From Gaiellasilicea sp963749515 (GTDB lineage: Bacteria; Actinomycetota; Thermoleophilia; Gaiellales; Gaiellaceae), in NCBI GenBank assembly GCA_963749515.1, contig CAVVMR010000010.1, positions 761,254 through 825,253 on the forward strand: a stretch of DNA of 64,000 nucleotides, in the 5' to 3' direction. Within the stretch, counting starts at the first letter, position 1, and every line of letters begins with the position of its first letter. Positions 39,539 through 46,923 of the stretch are shown here, in pieces. The position numbers were made by a program, and so were the translations under genes. Below the pieces are notes generated by a model. That model was not told the origin of the DNA and made no database searches. It saw only the letters and a list, made by a program, of their open reading frames with translations.

Positions 39539-40512
39539 GCGCTGGAGGGTACTTCAGCTCGTGGCAGGCGCGCGCCGCTCTTCACCAGCTCCGGACCACC
39601 TCTCTCCTCGAACGGGACATCGATCAGATCGAAGTCGCGCGGAACGACCGTGGCCGGGAAGACGCCTCGAGCCTCTCGCTCGATGTCCCCCGCGCCGTAG
39701 CGGCTCGAGAGATGCGTGAGCGCGAGCAGCGAAACGCCGGCGTCGCGGGCGATCCGTGCCGCTTCGAGCGCCGTCGAGTGCTCTGTCTCCTGCGCGCGCT
39801 CGGCTTCCTCTTCGCAGAACGTCGCCTCGTGCACCAGCAGGTCGGCTCCGAGCGCAGCCTCGACCACACCGTCCGACGGCGCCGTGTCTCCGGTGAGCAC
39901 GACCTTCCGGCCGGGCCGCCCCTCGCCGAGCACCTGCTCCGGAGTCACCGTGCGGCCGTCGGGGAGCGTCACGGGCTCGCCCGCCTGCAGCGTCCCGCGT
40001 TCGGGGCCGAACGGGATGCCCAGGGCGTCCGCGGCGGCAACGTCGAACCGCCCGGGCCGAGGCTCCTCGACAAGTGCGTAGCCGATCGCGTCGCGCCCGT
40101 GGCGCACTGCAAAGGTCCGGAGCTCGTAGCCGTCGCGCGGCAGCACCGCTCCGGCGGCCAGCTCGACCACGTCGACCTCGTAGCTGAGGCGCCCGAAGAT
40201 TCGCGAGAGCGACCGGAGCAGCTCGTCGAGGCCGCGTGGCCCGTACAGCGTCAGCGGCAGCTCGCGGCCGCGGAGGGCGAACGACTTCAGCATTCCCGGC
40301 AGGCCGAGGAAATGGTCGGCGTGGAAGTGCGTGAGGAAGACCTCATGGAGCTCGATCAGGCCGACATCCGAGCGCAGCAGCTGACGCTGCGTGCCCTCGC
40401 CGCAGTCGAAGAGCAGCTTCTCGCCGCCGCGCCGGACGAGCGTGGCTGACGGAGCGCGGCGAGCGGTCGGCATCGAGCCGGCCGTGCCGAGGAAGACGAC
40501 GTCCAGATCCAC
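39535..40512 (-). CDS. rnz: Ribonuclease Z
   Basis: A 325-aa metallo-beta-lactamase-fold endonuclease that cuts tRNA precursors at the discriminator base. Motifs: FLGTAGSMPTARRAPSA, the zinc site LTHFHADHFLGLPG (His62, His64, Asp66, His67), VVLTGDTAPSD, LLVHEATFCEEEAERA and LTHLSSRYGAGD. Because both tRNA genes in this window lack encoded CCA, this enzyme is the expected 3'-end maturase. The stop overlaps the downstream DUF2007-like gene. Confidence 0.95.
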   Translation of the reverse strand: MDLDVVFLGTAGSMPTARRAPSATLVRRGGEKLLFDCGEGTQRQLLRSDVGLIELHEVFLTHFHADHFLGLPGMLKSFALRGRELPLTLYGPRGLDELLRSLSRIFGRLSYEVDVVELAAGAVLPRDGYELRTFAVRHGRDAIGYALVEEPRPGRFDVAAADALGIPFGPERGTLQAGEPVTLPDGRTVTPEQVLGEGRPGRKVVLTGDTAPSDGVVEAALGADLLVHEATFCEEEAERAQETEHSTALEAARIARDAGVSLLALTHLSSRYGAGDIEREARGVFPATVVPRDFDLIDVPFEERGGPELVKSGARLPRAEVPSSA

Positions 40513-40535
40513 GCCGCCAGTCTAGGAGCGTTGCT

Positions 40536-40772
40536 CTACGGCAGGACGAGCACTTGCCCCGGAACCAGCACCGTTCCCTGCAGCTTGTTCCGCCCCTGGA
40601 TCTCCCAGACGCCCTGACGGGGATCCGAATACCCGTGCGACGCGATCGACCAGAGCGTGTCCTGCGGCTGCACGACATAGCGCCGCTCCGGCCCGGACGC
40701 GTCGGACGAGCGGGCGAAAGCGGCCCAGAGAACGACGCCGAGCGTCACAGTCATGATGAGTCGAACGAACAT
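40536..40772 (-). CDS. Membrane-anchored LysM protein, likely SOS-regulated cell-division suppressor (YneA/ChiZ/DivS-like)
   Basis: A 78-aa protein: a membrane span at about 5-22 (LIMTVTLGVVLWAAFA), a short linker, then one LysM domain (YVVQPQDTLWSIASHGYSD, ending NKLQGTVLVPGQVLVLP). The same build is found in Bacillus YneA and actinobacterial division inhibitors, which are LexA-controlled and block septation after DNA damage. Two perfect LexA-type boxes lie in its promoter. ATG 40772 lies inside box 1 and would be leaderless; ATG 40754 gives a protein 6 residues shorter with an equally good membrane span. No lexA gene is in the window. The SOS role is inferred from the promoter and architecture. 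Confidence 0.75.
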   Translation of the reverse strand: MFVRLIMTVTLGVVLWAAFARSSDASGPERRYVVQPQDTLWSIASHGYSDPRQGVWEIQGRNKLQGTVLVPGQVLVLP

Positions 40773-40803
40773 GTGTTCGCCATGATGCACGAACACGTGT
40801 TCG
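40766..40803. promoter_or_regulatory. Two LexA/SOS boxes
   Basis: Box 1 CGAACATGTGTTCG (40766-40779) and box 2 CGAACACGTGTTCG (40790-40803) both match the Gram-positive SOS box GAACN4GTTC with extended C and G ends; box 2 is a perfect palindrome. Their centres are 24 bp apart. Box 2 lies in the spacer of the minus-strand promoter and box 1 covers its expected start site. Confidence 0.88.
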
Positions 40804-40811
40804 CTGTCAAG
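40783..40811 (-). promoter_or_regulatory. Promoter of the LysM gene
   Basis: Perfect -35 TTGACA (40806-40811, minus strand), a 17-nt spacer containing LexA box 2, then -10 CATCAT (40783-40788). The start site should fall near 40775, inside LexA box 1, so LexA would block both polymerase binding and escape. Confidence 0.75.
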
Positions 40812-40828
40812 GCCGTAGAGTGCATCGC

Positions 40829-40900
40829 GTGACGTTCTGGCAACGGCTCAAGGATTTCGCCCTCCGCGTCCTGCTCCGGCGGACGTCGATGCACGACTGA
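40829..40900 (+). CDS. Possible 23-residue peptide next to the SOS boxes
   Basis: GTG at 40829 opens a 24-codon frame ending at TGA 40898-40900: a short amphipathic, basic peptide (VTFWQRLKDFALRVLLRRTS at its start). It begins 25 bp after LexA box 2 on the opposite strand from the LysM gene. A TAGAGT hexamer at 40816-40821 ends 7 nt before the GTG and could serve as -10. There is no Shine-Dalgarno. Existence is uncertain; only its position and composition make it worth listing. Confidence 0.25.
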   Translation: MTFWQRLKDFALRVLLRRTSMHD

Positions 40901-40902
40901 GC

Positions 40903-41385
40903 TCAGAGGTGGATCAGATCCGGGTGGATCTCGCCGCGTGCGACTCGGAGCTCGAGCATCGTCCAAGTCGGCGAGCTGCGCCGTTCGGTCGGGCTGCCGG
41001 GGTTGAGGATCCAGACGCCTCCGACGCGCTCCACCTGAGGCACGTGCGTGTGCCCGTAGAGGACGGCGTCGCACCCGTGAAATCGCGCTCGTAGCCGCTC
41101 CTCCCTCCCCTCTCGCGGCCCCGGCACATGCGTCATCGCGATCCGGACGCTGTCGAGCTCGGCCAGGAGCTCCGCGGGCAACGACTCCCGCAAGGCAGGC
41201 TCGTCGGCGTTCCCGTGCACGGCCTGGACGGGCGGGCCGAGCGCGCGGAGCGCCTCGAGCGACTCGACCGAGGAGTGGTCGCCGGTGTGCAGGATCAACT
41301 CCGCCTCCCGCAGCCGCCGCAGGCAGTCCGCCGGCAGCGAACGAGAGCCGCGCGGAAGATGCGTGTCCCCGATCACGGCAATCAC
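40903..41385 (-). CDS. YfcE/MJ0936-type metallophosphoesterase
   Basis: A 160-aa protein with the calcineurin-like metal site in order: VIGDTHLPRG, ILHTGDHSSVESLEAL, VHGNADEPALRE, AMTHVPGP and LYGHTHVPQVERVGGVWILN followed by NPGSPTERR. This is the small YfcE family of Mn-dependent phosphodiesterases. GTG 41385 is the start because the first beta strand begins there. Natural substrate unknown. The small membrane ORF at 41406-41519 lies immediately upstream on the same strand. Confidence 0.88.
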   Translation of the reverse strand: MIAVIGDTHLPRGSRSLPADCLRRLREAELILHTGDHSSVESLEALRALGPPVQAVHGNADEPALRESLPAELLAELDSVRIAMTHVPGPREGREERLRARFHGCDAVLYGHTHVPQVERVGGVWILNPGSPTERRSSPTWTMLELRVARGEIHPDLIHL

Positions 41386-41405
41386 GCTGACGGTCGGAGG
41401 CGGCG

Positions 41406-41519
41406 TCAGAAGAGGATCGCGACGATCGCGACGAAGACGACCAGCATGGCGACCACGTCCGCCAGCGTCAGCGCGCGCCGGGAGACGAGCTCGTGCGGGT
41501 GGCGCAGGATCACGTCCAT
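41406..41519 (-). CDS. Possible 37-residue single-span membrane protein
   Basis: ATG 41519 to TGA 41406 encodes 37 residues: a polar, His/Arg-containing N-terminus (MDVILRHPHELVSRRALT) and one hydrophobic helix (LADVVAMLVVFVAIVAILF) at the C-terminus. The composition is too cleanly amphitopic to be random GC-rich noise, but there is no strong ribosome binding site. It is 20 nt upstream of the phosphoesterase start and would be its operon partner. No family recognised. Confidence 0.4.
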   Translation of the reverse strand: MDVILRHPHELVSRRALTLADVVAMLVVFVAIVAILF

Positions 41520-41597
41520 TGGGTGCCCGGTCGCGCCGGCCCGGAAACCGCCGCCGACACGAAGCTTGGTTCCGGGGGAAACGGGGATGGGCGCTGA

Positions 41598-42344
41598 ATG
41601 GACGGCGGTCGACGATCGGAGCGGGCGTTCCGCGGCCTCGCACTCGTCTTCCTGCTGTCGTTCGTGAACCTGGTCGGCGTGATCTTCACCGCAGCCGCGC
41701 TCGGGGGGGTCGAGCCGTGGACGCGCTGGCAGTTCGTCGGCGCGTTCGGCGTCCTGGAGGCGGCGTCCGGGCTGGCGAACGTGATCTCGCCCAACATCTG
41801 GCGGCTACCGGTCGCCGAGCTGCAGACGAGCGAGCGCACGGACGTGAAACTGGCAGGGTCCGCGCTGCTGCTGCCGCATTGGGGCGGCCTCGCCCGCTTC
41901 GGGGCAGGGCTCGTGTGTGTCGTCCTGTCAGCCTGGCAGGACGGGCTCGGACCGGCCTCGTTCGCGCTCGTGCCGTTCGTACTCGCGGTCGCGTGGTTGG
42001 TCCTCGCGCTCTCGGCGATCCTCGCGCGAGCCGGGGTCGCCAGGCCCGATCTCGACGTCTTCCAGATCGTCGTGCGGTGGGGCGGGCACGAGAAGGAGGC
42101 GCCGCCCGTGAGCGTCGGCGCCAGCGTCTTCCAGTTTCTCCTCAGCATCGCGACGATTCCGGCGGTGAAGCTCCTGCCACCGTCGGTGCTGTACCAGCCG
42201 GAGCTCGCGCCCTCACTGGACGCAACGCTCGTCGCGCTCGCCCTCTCGGTTGCGCTGCTGGTGATCGTCTGGTGGCTCTGGGCCGGCCGCATCGAGCTCG
42301 ACGCGCCGGTCGAGCAGCAGCGCGAAGCCGAGAAGCACGCCTAG
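41598..42344 (+). CDS. Hypothetical integral membrane protein
   Basis: A 248-aa protein with about six membrane spans (for example LALVFLLSFVNLVGVIFTAA, FALVPFVLAVAWLVLALSAI, LVALALSVALLVIVWWLWAG). The N- and C-termini are charged and cytoplasmic by the positive-inside rule. No conserved catalytic or transport motif was recognised. Its stop shares the bases CTAG with the convergent DUF1611 gene. It is divergent from the small membrane ORF at 41406-41519, with 78 bp between. Confidence 0.7.
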   Translation: MDGGRRSERAFRGLALVFLLSFVNLVGVIFTAAALGGVEPWTRWQFVGAFGVLEAASGLANVISPNIWRLPVAELQTSERTDVKLAGSALLLPHWGGLARFGAGLVCVVLSAWQDGLGPASFALVPFVLAVAWLVLALSAILARAGVARPDLDVFQIVVRWGGHEKEAPPVSVGASVFQFLLSIATIPAVKLLPPSVLYQPELAPSLDATLVALALSVALLVIVWWLWAGRIELDAPVEQQREAEKHA

Positions 42345-43369
42345 AAAACAGCGAGGACGGCGTCGAGCAGGCGATCCGGCCCAAACCGAACCGGATCGTC
42401 GGCGACGAGGCCTGTCTCCTCGGCCGTCGCGGCCACCGCAGCGCGTGCCTGTTCGTCGTCGAGCTCGCGCGTGTTGAGCGCGATCGCGGCCACCGTCGCC
42501 TTGCGCGCGGGCAGCGAGATGTCCTCGTGCAGCGCGATCAGCTCCGGCAGCGAGCGAAGCGGGTGGCCCGGGTAGCCCTCGATCTCGGTCTGCCCGGCGA
42601 GGTGGCAGAGCACGAAGGCGTGCGGCGCCGACCCGTGCACGAGTCCGAGCGTCACACCCGAATACGCCGGATGGGTGAGCGCGCCCTGGCCCTCGACCAT
42701 CAGCAGCTCTCCCCCGCGCTCGTGGCCCTCGACGACAAGGCGCTCGGTGGCGCCCGCGATGAAGTCGGAGACGACGGCGTCGACGGCGATCCCCCAGCCT
42801 GCGATCGCGATTCCGGTCTGACCGGTCGGCACGAAACGGGAGGCGAGCCCGCGCGCCTGCGCCGCCCGGTCGAGCTCGAGGGAGACGGTCATCTTCCCGA
42901 TCGCGCAGTCGGAGCCCACCGTGAGCACGGTCCTGACCGGCAGCTCCATGTTCGCGCCGGTGGGGACGTTCAGGTCTGCGGGCGGCCGCCGCAAGTCGCG
43001 CAGCTCGACGCCGTGCCGGGCCGCGAGCCCCATGAGCTCGTCGTCGTCTGCGAGGAACTCGTGCAGGCCGTTCTCGACGTGGAGCCCCTTCGAGATCGTC
43101 GTCTTCAGCAGCTCGCGCCAGGCGGGCGGGAAGCGGCCGCCCTGGGTGGCAACCCCGACGAGGGCGGTCGTCGGGTCGAACCCCAGCGCGTCGTCGACCG
43201 AGGAGACGACGGGGACGCCGTTCTGCGTCTCGCCCGCACGGGTCGAGTCGAGGAGCGCGACGACGGGGCGCTCGCCGTACGCGAGAACGCCGCGGGCCGT
43301 CTTGCCGTAGTGCGGATCGCCGGAGAAGCCCTCGGCCAGAATCAGCAGCCGCTCAGACTGGCTCGACAC
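42341..43369 (-). CDS. DUF1611 family protein (DgcN-like)
   Basis: A 342-aa two-domain protein: a Rossmann-like N-terminal half (ILAEGFSGDPHYGKTARGVL, GVATQGGRFPPAWREL) and a C-terminal P-loop domain with TVGSDCAIGKMTVSLEL, VPTGQTGIAIAGWGIAVD, LLMVEGQGALTHPAYSGVTL and VLCHLAGQTEIEGYP. The family is routinely adjacent to an enolase-superfamily gene, as here (17-nt overlap). In one characterised D-glutamate utilisation pathway such a pair is DgcN (D-glutamate N-acetyltransferase) and DgcA. Whether this pair does the same is inference. Confidence 0.85.
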   Translation of the reverse strand: MSSQSERLLILAEGFSGDPHYGKTARGVLAYGERPVVALLDSTRAGETQNGVPVVSSVDDALGFDPTTALVGVATQGGRFPPAWRELLKTTISKGLHVENGLHEFLADDDELMGLAARHGVELRDLRRPPADLNVPTGANMELPVRTVLTVGSDCAIGKMTVSLELDRAAQARGLASRFVPTGQTGIAIAGWGIAVDAVVSDFIAGATERLVVEGHERGGELLMVEGQGALTHPAYSGVTLGLVHGSAPHAFVLCHLAGQTEIEGYPGHPLRSLPELIALHEDISLPARKATVAAIALNTRELDDEQARAAVAATAEETGLVADDPVRFGPDRLLDAVLAVF

Positions 43370-44357
43370 CGAGACCCGGCTTGTCGGAGGGGACCTGGAC
43401 GCCGTCGACGAACGCGACGCCTGACCAGGGGTCGTCGGCGATCAGCAGGTTGCCGTCGAGGTCGACGTGGTCGCAGAGCGGTGCCACGGTGCAGCCGGCG
43501 GCGATTCCGAGCCCCGACTCGATCATGCAGCCGAGCATCACGCCGAGCCCGAGCCCGCGCGCGGCGTGCGCCATCCGAACCGCCTCGCGGATGCCGCCCG
43601 ACTTTGCGAGCTTGATGTTGATCCCGTGTGCGATCTCTGCGCAGGCCGCGACGCTGTCCAGCCGGTGACAGTCCTCGTCGACGTAGATCGGGATCGGCGA
43701 GCGCTCCTTCAGCGTCGCACCGCCCTCGTCGCCGGCCTTGAGCGGCTGCTCGCAATACCCGACCCCCAGGTCGGCGAGCTGCGGCAGAGCCTCGAGCGCT
43801 TCGTCGACGGACCACCACTCGTTCACGTCCACCTGCAGCGGCAGCTCCGTCACTCCGCGCACCGCGCGGACGCGGTCGACGTCGAGACCGTCGCCCCCAC
43901 CGAGCTTCAGCTTCAGCCGCTTGAAGCGTGGTGCGGCCTTCTCGGCCCGGCGCGCCATGTCGTCCGGATCGCCCAGCCAGACGGTCCAGGAGGTCGGCGG
44001 CCCAGTGCGGGGCAGGCCGAGAAGCTTCCACGTGGGTACGCCGAGGAGCTTCCCCTGGAGGTCGTGCAGCGCCCCGTCGAGCGCCGCGCGCGCGGCGTTC
44101 TCGCCCGGCGGCAGCCGCGATTCGATCTCCTCCAGCGCGAACGGGTCGTCGCCGAGCAGGGGCGCCGCCGCCTCGAGGTAGGCGAGCGCCGACGCAGCGG
44201 ACTCGTCGTACCGCTCGATCGGCGCGCCTTCGCCGAAGCCCGAGTGCGCGCCGTGCCGCAGCTCGATCTGGACGACGTCGTCCTCGTCGCTCGTCTCGCG
44301 GGCGATGACGAACGTCTCGGCCAGCCTCAGCGTCGCGATCCGGGCGGTCAGCTCCAC
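43353..44357 (-). CDS. Enolase-superfamily dipeptide epimerase/racemase (DgcA-like)
   Basis: A 334-aa member of the mandelate racemase/muconate lactonising group. Catalytic layout: RLKLKLGGGDGLD (KxK base), VDVNEWWSVDEAL (first metal Asp), YCEQPLKAG (Glu), YVDEDCH (Asp) and INIKLAKSGGIREA (second Lys), then GCMIESGLGIAA. This set fits L-Ala-D/L-Glu epimerases and N-acyl amino acid racemases. Start GTG 44357; longer frames run into the tRNA gene. Co-encoded with the DUF1611 protein, suggesting handling of D-glutamate or of peptides from peptidoglycan turnover. Confidence 0.88.
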   Translation of the reverse strand: MELTARIATLRLAETFVIARETSDEDDVVQIELRHGAHSGFGEGAPIERYDESAASALAYLEAAAPLLGDDPFALEEIESRLPPGENAARAALDGALHDLQGKLLGVPTWKLLGLPRTGPPTSWTVWLGDPDDMARRAEKAAPRFKRLKLKLGGGDGLDVDRVRAVRGVTELPLQVDVNEWWSVDEALEALPQLADLGVGYCEQPLKAGDEGGATLKERSPIPIYVDEDCHRLDSVAACAEIAHGINIKLAKSGGIREAVRMAHAARGLGLGVMLGCMIESGLGIAAGCTVAPLCDHVDLDGNLLIADDPWSGVAFVDGVQVPSDKPGLGVEPV

Positions 44358-44381
44358 GCTGAGTACACTAGAGCGTCTCCA

Positions 44382-44454
<73 letters not shown>

Positions 44455-44470
44455 TGCTCTTCCGTCGCAT

Positions 44471-44502
44471 GCCTTGGCATCTGCGAAAGCAGACGCCAAG
44501 GC
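44471..44502 (+). other. Strong stem-loop with GAAA tetraloop after tRNA-Arg
   Basis: Bases 44471-44478 pair perfectly with 44495-44502; after one A-C mismatch, TCTGC (44480-44484) pairs with GCAGA (44489-44493) closing a GAAA tetraloop. It begins 16 nt past the tRNA. There is no T tract, so it is not a canonical terminator; it may stabilise or process the tRNA 3' trailer, or end transcription without a U run. Confidence 0.5.
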
Positions 44503-44537
44503 GCGCAAACCCCTAAAGGGTCGCTCCGCTCCCGGGC

Positions 44538-45584
44538 TCAATCACCTTGGGGAGCGTTCACTGCGGCAAGCGCCGCGAGGAGGCGCTCGACGTCGTCGGG
44601 CTCGTTGTACGGGGCGATCGAGACCCGCAGGAGGCTCGTCCCCTCCCACGCGCTGGCGACGACCTCGATCCGGTGCTCGTCGAAAAGCCGGCGCTGCAGC
44701 GACTCCGGATCGGCGACAGCGACCTCGGAGGCCCACATCTGCGGCGCCGGCGTCTCGCCGCACGGCGGCAGCCGGTCGTGGAACGAGGCGGCGAGCCGCC
44801 GGCAGCGCTCCAGATCGAGCTTCCGGTGCGCCTCGATAGCCGCCGGCACGGCCAGCGCGGCCGCCGGATCCCGCGTGCCCTGCCAGCCATGCCGCTCGGC
44901 AAAGCTCGCCTCGGCGCCGTAGCCCCAGGAGATCACGAGGGGCTCGATCCACCGCTGGTGCTCGGGCCTCGCCCAGAGGAAGCCGGCTCCCTTCGGCGCC
45001 AACAACCACTTGTGACAGTTGCCCGCGTAGACGTCCGCCCCCAGCCGCTCAAGGTCGAGCGGCACGTGCCCCGGCACGTGCGCGCCGTCGACGATCGAGA
45101 GCACTCCGGCGGCGCGCGCGGCGGAGCAGATCTCCTCGACGGGAAGGACGAGCGCGGTCGGCGAGGTGATGTGGCTGACGGAGACGGCTTTCGTCCTCGG
45201 GCCGATTGCTGCGGCAAGCTCGCCCGGCTCGACGTAGACGAGCTTCGCCCCCATGAACTCCCAGGTTCGCGTCACGGCGCCGTACTCGTGGCGGGTCGTC
45301 AGCACCTCGTCCTCCGGGCCCAAGCGGAGCGAGCGGATGACCGCGTTCAGCCCGGCGGTCGCGTTCGGGACGAAGACCAGATCCTCGGCTCGCGCGCCGA
45401 CAAAGGCTGCGAGGGCCGCACGAGCCTCGGCCAGCAGATCGTGGAAGCGGCGGCCGAGGAACTGAGACGGGTTCCGTTCGAGCTCGCGCTGCAGCTCCTG
45501 GTACCGGTCGAGCACCGGCGCGGGACAGGCGCCGTAGCTTCCGTGGTTGAGGTAGACGACGTCCGGATCGAGCAGAAACTCCAT
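44538..45584 (-). CDS. Class V PLP aminotransferase (isopenicillin N epimerase-like)
   Basis: A 348-aa fold-type I PLP enzyme. Motifs: YLNHGSYGACPAPVL at the N-terminus, VPNATAGLNAVIRSL (phosphate contact), TRHEYGAV, SHITSPTALVLPVEEI, the cofactor Asp in IVDGAHVPGHVPLDL and the Schiff-base Lys in YAGNCHKWLLAPKGAGFLWA (20 residues). The HVPGH and CHKW patterns mark the CefD-like group, which includes epimerases, cysteine lyases and ergothioneine-type C-S lyases. The neighbours give no pathway. It is divergent from the MFS gene with only 17 bp between, so promoters must overlap the coding starts. Confidence 0.85.
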   Translation of the reverse strand: MEFLLDPDVVYLNHGSYGACPAPVLDRYQELQRELERNPSQFLGRRFHDLLAEARAALAAFVGARAEDLVFVPNATAGLNAVIRSLRLGPEDEVLTTRHEYGAVTRTWEFMGAKLVYVEPGELAAAIGPRTKAVSVSHITSPTALVLPVEEICSAARAAGVLSIVDGAHVPGHVPLDLERLGADVYAGNCHKWLLAPKGAGFLWARPEHQRWIEPLVISWGYGAEASFAERHGWQGTRDPAAALAVPAAIEAHRKLDLERCRRLAASFHDRLPPCGETPAPQMWASEVAVADPESLQRRLFDEHRIEVVASAWEGTSLLRVSIAPYNEPDDVERLLAALAAVNAPQGD

Positions 45585-45601
45585 GCGGTTACTGTCTCAC
45601 G

Positions 45602-46882
45602 GTGCTGAGCTACCTCCGGAGCCTGAACCCGCAGCTGCCCCGGTCGGTTCAGACCCTCCAGCTCGGGGGGCTGCTGAACGCGATCGGGAACGGTCTGATC
45701 CTCCCGTTCACGCTCATCTACCTGCACAACGAGCGCGGGATCGACCTCGGCACCGCAGGCCTCATCCTCGGCACGAACGCGGCGGTCAGCCTGGTCGCAG
45801 GCCCGATCGGCGGCGCTCTGATCGATCGCGTCGGCGCCAAGCGGATGCTCGGCATCGCGCTTCTGTTCCTCAGTGTCGGGATCGCCGGCTATTCCCTCAT
45901 CGAGACCGCCTGGCAGGGATTCCTCGTCGCAGCGATCGTGGGAGTCGGGAACGGCGCCTTCTGGCCGTCCCAGTCGTCGATGCTCGCCGGACTCGCGCCG
46001 CGCGAGAAGAGGCCTGCGGTCTTTGCGATGCAGCGTGTGACGATGAATCTCGGGATCGGCATCGGCGGTCTCGCCGGCGGCTTCATCGCCGCTGAGAGCT
46101 TCAAGGCTCTCTTCATCATCGACGCGTTCACGTTCGTGGGATACGCGGCGGTCCTCTGGATCTTCGTGCCCGAGCCACGCCAGGCTGTGGAGCGCGCGGG
46201 GCGCTCGGGGAGCTACCGGGACGTCTTCCGGCACCGCGTCTTCATGGGCCTGATGGCCGTGAACGCGGCGCTGATCGCCGCCGGCATCGCGCAGCTCGAG
46301 GTGCTGCCGGCCTACGCGAAGAACGAGGTCGGCATCGCCGAGACCGGCATCGGCCAGCTCTTCTTCATCAACACGATCGTTGTGGTCCTCCTGCAACTCC
46401 CGGTCGCACGGATCGCCCAGGGTCACCGGCGGATGACATTCCTGGCGCTGGTCGGAGTGGGCTGTGCAGCGTCCTGGCTGCTCGTGCCGGTCAGCGGCCT
46501 GTGGCTCTCGGGCGCCGCGGCGTTCGCGATCCTCGCCTTCGCGGTCGGCCTCTTCGGCGTCGCCGAGTGCCTGCACGGCGCAGTTCAGCCCCCACTCGTC
46601 GTCGACCTCGCAGACCACCGGCTGCTCGGGCGGTACATGGCGATCTCGGCGCTTTCCTGGCAGGTGGGCTTCACGGTCGGACCGCCGGCGGGCGCCGCGC
46701 TCCTGGCCGTGTCACCGACGGGCCTCTGGATCGCAGCCGCGGGCGTGTGCCTCGTGGCGGGCGCCGGGGCGCTCCTGCTCGAGCGCAGCCTGCCCGACGA
46801 CGTCCGCCGCACGCCATATACCGCAGCGGCCGCAGCCGCGCCACCGCCGCTCGCAGTCGTGGACGCCGTGCCGAGCGATTAG
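45602..46882 (+). CDS. Major facilitator superfamily transporter
   Basis: A 426-aa protein with twelve predicted spans. The MFS loop 2-3 signature appears as GGALIDRVGAKRML; the first span contains LNAIGNGLILPFTLIYLHNE. It resembles drug-efflux (MdtH/YajR-like) carriers. The C-terminal tail is Ala/Pro-rich. GTG 45602 is the start. The stop codon TAG at 46880 is also the first three bases of TAGAAT, a probable -10 for the downstream corA region. Confidence 0.88.
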   Translation: MLSYLRSLNPQLPRSVQTLQLGGLLNAIGNGLILPFTLIYLHNERGIDLGTAGLILGTNAAVSLVAGPIGGALIDRVGAKRMLGIALLFLSVGIAGYSLIETAWQGFLVAAIVGVGNGAFWPSQSSMLAGLAPREKRPAVFAMQRVTMNLGIGIGGLAGGFIAAESFKALFIIDAFTFVGYAAVLWIFVPEPRQAVERAGRSGSYRDVFRHRVFMGLMAVNAALIAAGIAQLEVLPAYAKNEVGIAETGIGQLFFINTIVVVLLQLPVARIAQGHRRMTFLALVGVGCAASWLLVPVSGLWLSGAAAFAILAFAVGLFGVAECLHGAVQPPLVVDLADHRLLGRYMAISALSWQVGFTVGPPAGAALLAVSPTGLWIAAAGVCLVAGAGALLLERSLPDDVRRTPYTAAAAAAPPPLAVVDAVPSD

Positions 46883-46885
46883 AAT
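46880..46885 (+). promoter_or_regulatory. -10 element (TAGAAT) overlapping the MFS stop codon
   Basis: TAGAAT ends 7 nt before an ATG at 46893 that opens a 33-codon frame (MPVLEDPLSTDAKPAPHPAD at its start) overlapping the start of corA in another frame. It could give a leaderless mRNA for that frame and a leader for corA. Confidence 0.4.
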
Positions 46886-46923
46886 CGCCGCCATGCCCGT
46901 CCTCGAGGACCCGCTCAGTACCG

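Noticed and set aside
41285..43615. 776-codon plus-strand frame over the DUF1611 region
   Set aside because: Antisense or alternative-frame shadow with no domain; the real plus gene is 41598-42344 in another frame.
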